From contig KN834756.1 in NCBI GenBank assembly GCA_000827265.1, positions 670,746-734,745 of the forward strand: 64,000 bases of DNA. The letters run 5' to 3'. This DNA is from Collybiopsis luxurians FD-317 M1 (Eukaryota > Basidiomycota > Agaricomycetes > Agaricales > Omphalotaceae). The notes beneath the pieces are model-generated. The model was not told the origin of the DNA. It saw nothing but the letters and a program-made list of their open reading frames with translations, and ran no database searches. How positions within the stretch are numbered: the stretch's first letter is position 1; the number at the start of each line of letters is the position of its first letter. Shown piece after piece: positions 55,886 to 64,000 of this stretch. The translations under genes were made by a program, and so were the position numbers.

Positions 55886-58800
55886 ATGCATCGGAAATTC
55901 ATCAACAAAGCCAAGAAGGTCTTAAACAAGAACGAAACTACAAGTTCTACCCCGTCCAATAACCCAACCCTTGGTAACAGGCCTGGCACTGATCACTTTT
56001 CAACTCCCTTGGAACGAGCTTCAAGTTCAGTTCCCAACACTGGCTTGGTGCATAGTTCTGCGAATATTCAATCTGTTAACAACAGGTACCGTCCATCCAG
56101 TCAATGGAATAGAAGGTTTGGGTACAAATAAAACTCTTCCACAGCATTCTACAAGAAGCATCTAACTTCACCATTGACCGAAGCAACTTCAACGTTGCTG
56201 AAAGAGACTTAAGTATTACTTGTGAGTGTACAACCTCAGATTTGTACAGAATTTTTGTTGATCCAATAAAACTAGATTCCACTTCCAGTAATACCGCCAA
56301 TGACTTCTTGTTAAAAATGCCTTATGCTTCGCAGGCATTCTTTGACACAGACATAGGCATTCAAAATGCCCGTAAATTCTGTAGCACAAACACCAGAGTT
56401 CAAATCTTGGCAGATATCGAAGCTTGGGCAGGTTCATTGAATCACAACACTCCATCAGGCTACTGGATATCCGGCATGGCCGGAACAGGCAAAAGCACAA
56501 TTGCAATGTCCATGTGCAAGACATTAAGAACCAAAGGAATTCTTGCTGGGTCTTTCTTTTGCTCTAGGCAAATTCCGGAGTGCAGAGATTACCGATTGAT
56601 TATTCCTACTCTATCTTATGAGCTAGCCAAGTTCTCGGGAGTATTTGCTAATGCACTCAAAGATAGTTTAGCCATGGATTTTGATTTTGTTACAAAGAAT
56701 CCAGCTGAGCAAACAAAGAAGCTTCTGATTGAACCCTGGAGCAAGGTTTTGGACACTTTCAAAGGGAACAATTCATCCCTGTATTTATATTAGATGCACT
56801 GGACGAGTGTCAGGGTATTTCCAAGGTACTTGAGCCTCTTGTGAATGCCATCCAGAAAAATCAGCTCAAGGGTCTGAAATTTCTTTTTACAAGCCATCCG
56901 GAGCAGGAGATTAATGAAAGGATGCGGCGGAGTACAGTTCAAAATGCTCACGAATTTCAAAAAGTTCAAGAGTTTATTCTTCATCAAGTAGAAGAAAGCT
57001 TTGTCCAAGCAGATATAAAGATATATTTAGAGGAGGAGCTGAAGAATATACATCGCACACAGCAGCAAGTAGAATCTCTTGCCAGACTTTCCGGAAAGCT
57101 GTTTATCTATGCTGCAACAGTTGTGAAATTTGTGCAAAGTGGCAGAGGGGATACAAGAAAGAAGGAGAGACTTGTAGAGTCATTAGATCAGGCCCAGGGT
57201 AGCAGTATTGAAGATTTGAAAGCACTTTATGCTAGCATTGTGGGAAGTGTAATTTTTGAGGATTCACAAGACCATGAAATAGCAGAAGATTGGCAAATTA
57301 TTCATACAATTATTTCCTTGGGAAAACCATTATCATGCACTGCGGTTGCTAATCTTATGGGATTGAAGCAAGACACTGTGCAAGAACTCATAAGCAGACT
57401 CCAAGCTGTATTTTTTATCTCTGAAAGAAATAATGCTATTTATACATTCCATGCATCATTCCCTGATTTTATTGCAAGATATGCTGCTTCACCACAGCTG
57501 GTTTATAATGCAAATGTATATCACTACAGATTGGGTATTTCATGTTTTCGAGAATTGAAACAGCTGCGGTTCAATATATGCAACTTGCCGTCCTCATTTA
57601 TACCAGATGCAGAAGTGGAGGGAATTGAAGAGTGTATTATGGAGACAATTGGGGAAACACTGCAGTATTCTTGCCAATTTTGGAGTTTCCATTGTGTCCA
57701 ATGTAATTGCAATAATGAGAATATAATTTACCAGTTGATTCTTAGAGAAAAAGCCATTTATTGGATTGAAGTTATGAGCATACTAAACCAATTACAGGAA
57801 TGTGGAGAAGGTGTACAGCATGCCATTGATGTAAGTGGAAAGAAAGATACAAAAGCACACACTTCACTAATAGCGATTTTGCAGACATTCATATACCATA
57901 AAATGATGAAATTAAGCACAGCAATGCTTCTGAATCTCCGTGACCTGATTTCCAGCTTTCGAAACAGTCCAGTACAAGGCATGACTCCACATTTATACAT
58001 CAGTATTCTGCCATTCTGGCCAAACAGGTTCCACTGTAAACCTAGTCTTACAGTTATTGTACAACGCAGGTCAATATTTGCACAAGAGGCTCCAGGAATT
58101 GCATCATTCATAATACAATCAGTTCCATGGGCTGTGGCAATTTCCCCAAGTGGAACCAAAATTGTATCAGGCTGTGGTGATGGGACAGTAAGAATTTGGG
58201 ATGCCACTACAGGTGCCCAGTTGGCAGATTGTCTGCAGAGTCATGAACAGCCAGTAAGATCAGTGGCATTTTCTCCTGATGGAACAAAAGTTGTGTCTGG
58301 TTCAGATGATCAAACACTGAGAATGTGGGATGTAACTACGGGTATGCAGTTGGGAGATTCTTGGCAGGGCCATGAAGATAGGGTAACTTCAGTGGCATTT
58401 TCACCGAATGGAAGCAAAATTGTTGTCTGGCTCTAGGGATAGGACAATAAGAATCTGGGATGCCAGTACAGGGGCTCAGTTAGGGAACCCTTTACAGGGC
58501 CATGAATATTCAGTATTTGCAGTGGCATACCTTCTGATGGAACAAGGATTATATCAAGCTCCTGGGATAGAACAGTGAGAACCTGGGATGCAATGACTGG
58601 AATGCAGATTGGTAATCTATTGCAAGGCCATAAAGGTTGGGTAATGTCTGTAGCATTTTCTCCCAATGGAACCAAAGTTGTGTCAGGGTCTTATGATAGA
58701 ACTGCAAGAATCTGGGATATTGGCACAAGAGGTCCTCAGGAGAGCAAAATTTTAGAGGGTCATAAAGATCCAGTGACCTCAGTGGCATTCTCACCTGATG

Positions 58801-59351
58801 GATCCAAAATTGCATCAAGTTCATGGGATAGAACTCTGAGAATATGGGATGCCATTACAGGGCTGCAGCTAGGTGATTCTCTACAAGGCCATACAGATCA
58901 AGTAACTTCACTAGCATTTTCCACTGATGGAACTAGAATTGTTTCAGGAGCTAAGGATCAAACATTGAGAATCTGGAAAGTCAATCTGGGTGCTCAGTTA
59001 GGGAGCTTACTAGTAGACCATCAACCTGGAACTTCAACAGCATTGTCTTCTGGTAGAACTGGAATTGTGTCAGGCTCTGTTGACAGAACATTAAAGATCT
59101 GGGATACCTCTGCAGATGCTCAGCTAGGTGATTCTCTGCAGGGTCATGAGAGTCAGTATATAACATCAGTGGCTTTTTCTCCAGATGGAACCAGAATTGT
59201 GTCAGGCTCTGGTGATGAAACAGTCAGAATTTGGGATGCCATAACAGGTTTTCAGACAGAGGGACCTCTATGGGGTCATGAAGGCCAGGTAACATCAGTG
59301 ACTTTTTCACCAGATGGATCCAGAATTGTGTCAGGATCTCATGATAGAATG

Positions 59352-60250
59352 GTGAGAATTTGGGATGCCACTACAGGTGCTCAGTTGGGTCATTCTCTGC
59401 AGGGCCATGAATCTTATGTAATATCAGTGGCTTTTTCTCCTGATGGGACCAGAATTGTGTCAGGCTCTGGTGATAGAACAGTGAGAATTTGGGATGCCAC
59501 TACAGGTGCTCAGTTGGGTCATTCTCTGCAGGGCCATAAAAGTTGGGTAGTATCAGTGGCTTTTTCTCCTGATGGGGACCAGAATTGTGTCAGGCTCTGA
59601 TGATAGAACAGTGAGAANNNNNNNNNNNNNNNNNNNNNNNNNNNNNNNNNNNNNNNNNNNNNNNNNNNNNNNNNNNNNNNNNNNNNNNNNNNNNNNNNNN
59701 NNNNNNNNNNNNNNNNNNNNNNNNNNNNNNNNNNNNNNNNNNNNNNNNNNNNNNNNNNNNNNNNNNNNNNNNNNNNNNNNNNNNNNNNNNNNNNNNNNNN
59801 NNNNNNNNNNNNNNNNNNNNNNNNNNNNNNNNNNNNNNNNNNNNNNNNNNNNNNNNNNNNNNNNNNNNNNNNNNNNNNNNNNNNNNNNNNNNNNNNNNNN
59901 NNNNNNNNNNNNNNNNNNNNNNNNNNNNNNNNNNNNNNNNNNNNNNNNNNNNNNNNNNNNNNAGAATTGTGTCAGGCTCTGGTGATAGAACAGTGAGAAT
60001 TTGGGATGCCACTACAGGTGCTCAGTTGGGTCATTCTCTGCAGGGCCATAAAAGTTGGGTAGTATCAGTGGCTTTTTCTCCTGATGGGACCAGAATTGTG
60101 TCAGGCTCTGATGATAGAACAGTGAGAATTTGGGATGCCACTACAGGTGCTCAGTTGGGTCATTCTCTGCAGGGCCATGAAAATTCAGTAACATTGGCAG
60201 TGGCTTTTCTCCTGATGGAACCAGAATTGTATCTGGCCCTTCAGACAGAA
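59352..60250 (+). repeat. near-identical 129-bp WD40 repeat units
   Basis: Units starting GTGAGAATTTGGGATGCCAC at 59352, 59481, (59611), 59993 and 60122 are 129 bases apart. The unit 59481-59610 and the unit 59993-60121 appear identical apart from one extra G in the first. Such identity implies very recent duplication or gene conversion and explains the assembly gap. Confidence 0.85.
59618..59962. other. assembly gap (N run) inside the NLR2 WD40 array
   Basis: 345 N bases. The repeat phase before the gap (GTGAGA at 59611) and after it (59993) differ by 382 bases, close to three 129-base repeat units (387), so about three repeat units are probably missing and the gap length is not exact. Confidence 0.95.
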
Positions 60251-60993
60251 CAGTAAGGATTTGGGATGCCACTACAGGAACTCATTTAGGTGATTCTTTC
60301 CAGGGCCATGAAGATTCAGTAACATCAGTAGCTTTTTCTCCTGATGGAACCAGAATTGTATCTGGCTCTTCAGATAGAATGGTAAGGATTTGGGATGCCA
60401 CTACAGGAACTCATTTGGGTGATTCTTTCCAGGGCCATGAAGATATGGTAACATCAATAGCCTTTTCTCCTGATGGAACCAGAGTTGTGTCAGGCTCTTA
60501 TGATAGCACTGTGAGAGTTTGGAATGCCACTACAGGTACACAATTGGGGCATTTACTGCATTATCATGAAGGACAAGTAGTTTCAGTAACCTTATCTTCT
60601 GGTAGATGCAGAATTATCACCTCTTCCACTGATGGTCTTCATATTCTGAACCCAAATACAGGTTTCCAGCTGGAAAATTACATACAAGACCAAGATTTAA
60701 GTTCTTCAGTAACTTCCAAAGGCAAGTTATTAGCCACCTTAGGAAGAGCTGAGCTCTTTGTCATTGTAAACACTAACAATCCCAACCTAGATTATCAATG
60801 GTGGACTTTGAATGCTGATGGGTGGATTATGTTCCCTGACATTCCCTATCCCATTGTCTGTATTCCTCTTAGTTTCAGCCACTTTCTATGGACACCCCAC
60901 ACAGTCTGCATCATTTCTAGGAATGGATACACAAAATTGGATTTCCGAAATTGTTTGTATGGACACAACTGGGCAAGTTGCATCAAACCTTAG

Positions 60994-61917
60994 GGAATTT
61001 GGGATGTACTGCTTGCAGAGTTTGCACAACCTGTATCAATCCCTTTGACTATAATTCAACTCAGTTCTCCTACCATTTCCAGTATCATGATCCAATCAAA
61101 TCATTTTTCCTTGACATAACTCATTATTCCATAATATAACTCATTGCTTCCCTTCATGTCTTGCACCTATTCTCATTCCTGTGATTGACACTTTAGCATC
61201 TTTCTACATCCACAGATTACTTACTAGCAAAGAATTAGAATAGCTACAATCAGAAACAACTCAATGGTATCATACTAACTAGCAACCTCTCACAGTATGT
61301 ATTTTGTACTTACCTTTATACTGGTGAGAGTGGGCCGCCGCAATGAATTGCACAGCAAATACGAGGACAGAATGATTGCTGTACATCCTTCCATTTGAGA
61401 GTATCTGCCTAGCATATTCCTGGCAGGTGCCTCTCCGCTGATGGTTAGCATTCTGGAGGGCTTTCAGATGCATTAGTGCATTGGGTAATGCATTGTGAAA
61501 TGTAGCCTGAAACCTGAGGCAACACATTAAAACATATCGAACATGTCAATACCATAGCTGGTGAACTGAATACATCTTGGCATTTTGAAGTTCGCAGGTA
61601 TCCAGCAAACATGCCACAGCATGCAGTTCATTCCTTCTTGCTAGCCTTGCCATATGGACATTTGAGGTAGGTGCAGTTGCAATAGGCTCTACAGTCCATA
61701 TGTGCACATGGATTCTGACTGTCCGATGATTGTACTATCTAGCTTTGGATTCTTTGAAGCTCATCTAGATCTCTGGGAAGTTATAATTAGGTCTTTGATA
61801 CCTTGAATTGAAGTGAAAATAATGTCTACAAATCATTATCTGGAAATCCAACATGTTACCATGAGCGAGAATACACAGTGGCTACCTTTAGTTGATAGTT
61901 CCATGCATTCCTTCAAT
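60994..61917. other. AT-rich spacer with first copy of a diverged repeat
   Basis: Downstream of NLR2. About 61320-61720 is similar to 63140-63560 (e.g. TAGCCTTGC...GAGGTAG.TGCAGTTGCAA..GGCTCT and CATATTCCTG/CACATTCCTG). No gene recognised. Confidence 0.5.
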
Positions 61918-62560
61918 TAGTGTTGCCGCGGCTTGCGAATAAGCCGGCTAATAGCCGGAGCCGATCAGGGGCTGAAGCCGAGCCGGTCAGCCGGCGGGCG
62001 CCCGCATGTGAGCCAGCTTCGCACGGCTCCAAGCTGAACGCCGCGGCTTGAAGCTGGCTGACAGTCGACTCTTGCCAGCTCAATTGCCAATTGCCTTGCA
62101 ATCATCCAGCAATTCATTTTAAATCTCACATATTGTATTTTGGTTCACTAAAGCCTCTTTCTTTCCATTAGCCCTCACTTCGACTCTAAATTATGTAGAT
62201 ATTTATTATTTATTATGTTTACGTATCAAGTATGTATACGCTATCGCACGTCACTACATGGTGCCACGTCACTCACATCACATCAGGCAACGTAACTACA
62301 GCATCCGCTAAGCACTCATTCGAGGCTTGGCACCTTATAATTTTCGTTCGCCTATGCCCTTAATATTATTGCAGCCAGTAGCCGTTGTAGAAGTATTTTA
62401 CTTCTTTTCCATCTGGCTAGCCAGCTTCAAGTTGGCTTGACCCTAGCTCAAGTCGGCTCAAGCTTTTTCAAGTCGGCTCATTCCAGCTGTTGAGCCGGCT
62501 AAGCGTGAGAGCCGCAGCTACATGAGTCGACTTGCGGCTAGCCGAGCCGCGGCAACACTA
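61918..62560. mobile_element. hAT-type MITE with 8-bp target duplication
   Basis: Ends are perfect 16-base inverted repeats (TAGTGTTGCCGCGGCT). CCTTCAAT flanks both sides (61910-61917 and 62561-62568), an 8-base target duplication typical of hAT elements. The 643-base interior has no transposase but is full of GCCGGCT/AGCCGGC-like motifs near both ends, as expected for subterminal transposase-binding repeats. Confidence 0.92.
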
Positions 62561-62568
62561 CCTTCAAT

Positions 62569-64000
62569 ACACCAGTCAGTATGGTAATCAAATGCTTTGC
62601 AGCATATTTGAGCTCACAACCATACTTCAAATAGTCAACTGTTGGCTAAGTTCAGAGTTCATCCAGTATCACAAGACAACATAGTTATGCCCTTGATAAT
62701 GACAATCTGAGAGTTTTTGAATAGTACAATTGCCTCAGTATTGCCCTTCTTCATTGAGCTCAATCAAAATGTAGCAGCATGAGCAGTCAATCCTTTTCCA
62801 CCACCCATTGTATTTTACAAATTTTGTTTCAAAGCTGCTTCTGAATTCATTTTACTTCTTGAAGCATTTAACTGCATCCCTTGTGGCCAGATCTGGTAGG
62901 ACACCAGAGAGTTGCTTGCCAATGACTGGAAATTACTCTATTTTCATGCAAACTTGCTTTTTAAAAAAGAGATATTAAGATGTGCTGGAGTGCTTACTAA
63001 CTGTTAGCAAAGATATATACTAGGGGCAATTCTCAACAGCTACTGTCACTTTGATGGGACTGAATTACCAATCAGCTTTCCCCCCCTGGGTTCCTGCAGG
63101 CAAGGACAGAGTTGATGGGTATTATTTCATCCCATCAAAAGAAGCACAGAGGTGTCGGATTGCTGTATGTCCATCCAATTAAGGGTATCCGCGACTTCTA
63201 GCACATTCCTGCTGCCTCTTTAATCCTTCTCCACTTATGGATAGAATTTCGGGGGCTACACCTCAGCGATCAGGTAATTTGTGTCCGGAGATGTATTGTA
63301 AGATGGTAGCACAACCTCTGAATCAACACATCAATAGTGTTGTAGCCACTGGTGAACCAGAAGTATCTTGGCAGTTTGCAGTTGCAGGTATCTCAATTAC
63401 AATATGATGCAGTCAGAGATGTGTCGAAAGAATTGTTATTCTACCTTGTTAGCCTTGCTGTATAATGGCTGGAAATACTCGAGGTAGATGCAGTTGCAAG
63501 GGGCTCTGCATGCCTTCTTTATGCATCTAGGATATGTATATATGATGTGTCCATAGAAAATGTATAAGGCAAATAGGCCAACATCTAATACACAACTGGT
63601 GAAAGTTTGCCAGTGAGACCCACATATCATACAGGAGCAGTATTGATATCTTCAGCAGTTGAAAAACAATGTGCAAAGATTCACAACAGTAACAAGGACA
63701 ACTCCTTCACTGTGTTCCATCCTTGTAACATATGATTTAGTTGCTGAACCCAGTCATGCAACATGTCTTTTCTTGGGTATTGCGCTAGAACCAGACCCTA
63801 GATCAATACAATTTGTATGCAGTCTACAGTTGCATTTGCCCTTTTTTTCACACTGGGTCAAATCTGTCACTCCACACATGTGTCCATCTCTATCCCATTT
63901 TCTATCCTCCTTGCAAAAACTGTTTTCCTCCTCATGAGCTCATCTATAGGCCCTTACAGAAAACATTCTTCTGTTGATATCATCCTCAACTGCCTTCTTG
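62569..64000. other. AT-rich region with second copy of a diverged repeat
   Basis: About 63140-63560 repeats 61320-61720 in the same orientation, with heavy divergence. I see no open frame with family motifs or splice signals; a gene could continue beyond the window edge. Confidence 0.45.

Larger units (their letters stand above)
55886..60993 (+). pseudogene. NACHT-WD40 NLR-like receptor (NLR2), frameshifted, with assembly gap
   Basis: Close paralogue of NLR1 with the same exon plan: 55886-56085, 56145-56221, 56276-57830, 57885-60993. It starts MHRKFINKAKKVLNKNETTS (a basic amphipathic stretch NLR1 lacks), then ILQEASNFTIDRSNFNVAER. NACHT: Walker A GMAGTGKST; Walker B FIPVFILDALDEC lies in the next frame because one base is missing near 56762. 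The WD40 part has about 17 visible repeats plus those hidden in the gap. Further single-base shifts lie near 58420 (+1), 58535 (-1), 59577 (+1, GGGG for GGG) and 60206 (-1, TTTT for TTTTT). The conserved tail ends CLYGHNWASCIKP at 60993. The shifts sit in short homopolymers, so consensus error is a serious alternative to real decay. Between 57831 and 57884 an intron matches the NLR1 one although the frame is open through it. Confidence 0.82.

Noticed and set aside
59352..60250. Satellite or CRISPR-like array
   Set aside because: The 129-base period equals one WD40 repeat of 43 codons in an open frame; it is coding.

Overview
The window is nuclear DNA of a filamentous basidiomycete, most likely an Agaricomycete (mushroom-forming fungus). 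Genes are split by many short introns (about 45-80 bases, GT..AG, often with a CTAAC-like branch site). Families typical of that class are present: DUF6534 seven-helix membrane proteins, a multi-exon cytochrome P450, NACHT-WD40 receptors, a pogo-type transposase remnant and a fungal NST1. No rRNA, tRNA or CRISPR was found.

Layout. 1-2300: a possible small gene and a broken gene with a protein-kinase-like catalytic motif behind a signal peptide (- strand). 2.4-4.7 kb: a kelch protein and a short-chain dehydrogenase (-). 4.6-10.4 kb: two head-to-tail copies of a ~3 kb unit, each with a DUF6534 membrane-protein gene (-); the second copy also carries a dead first exon of the dehydrogenase. 10.4-13.5 kb: mostly unassigned. 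13.5-15.8 kb: an intact 12-exon P450 (+). 16.5-18.9 kb: a pogo transposase remnant, a TA-flanked MITE and an orphan gene (+). 19.8-22.1 kb: a secreted glycoside-hydrolase-like gene (-). 24.6-26.9 kb: two decayed tandem copies of an unrecognised gene (-). 27.1-29.5 kb: a flavin monooxygenase pseudogene split by a solo LTR.

29.9-35.1 kb: NACHT-WD40 receptor NLR1 (-), with one in-frame stop. 36.1-38.6 kb: the intact flavin monooxygenase (+). 39.5-44.8 kb: two tandem MFS permeases (+). 44.8-49.3 kb: a secreted SGNH/GDSL esterase and an amino-acid/choline-type permease (-). 50.3-55.1 kb: NST1 (-). 55.9-61.0 kb: a second NACHT-WD40 receptor, NLR2 (+), with several frameshifts and an assembly gap (59618-59962). 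61.1-64.0 kb: repeats, including a complete hAT-type MITE.

How it fits together. The two NLR-like genes are close paralogues (same exon plan, same C-terminal tail) bracketing 20 kb of metabolic and housekeeping genes; their WD40 arrays are very repetitive at DNA level, as expected for fast-evolving fungal non-self receptors. Monooxygenase, two permeases, esterase and amino-acid permease form a possible uptake/catabolism block, which is inference only. Local duplication followed by decay is the main theme: DUF6534 pair, dehydrogenase exon relic, MFS pair, monooxygenase pair, the 25-27 kb pair and the NLR pair. Exon boundaries were read by eye from splice motifs; they may be off by a few bases, and splice sites in the middle of some genes are unresolved.
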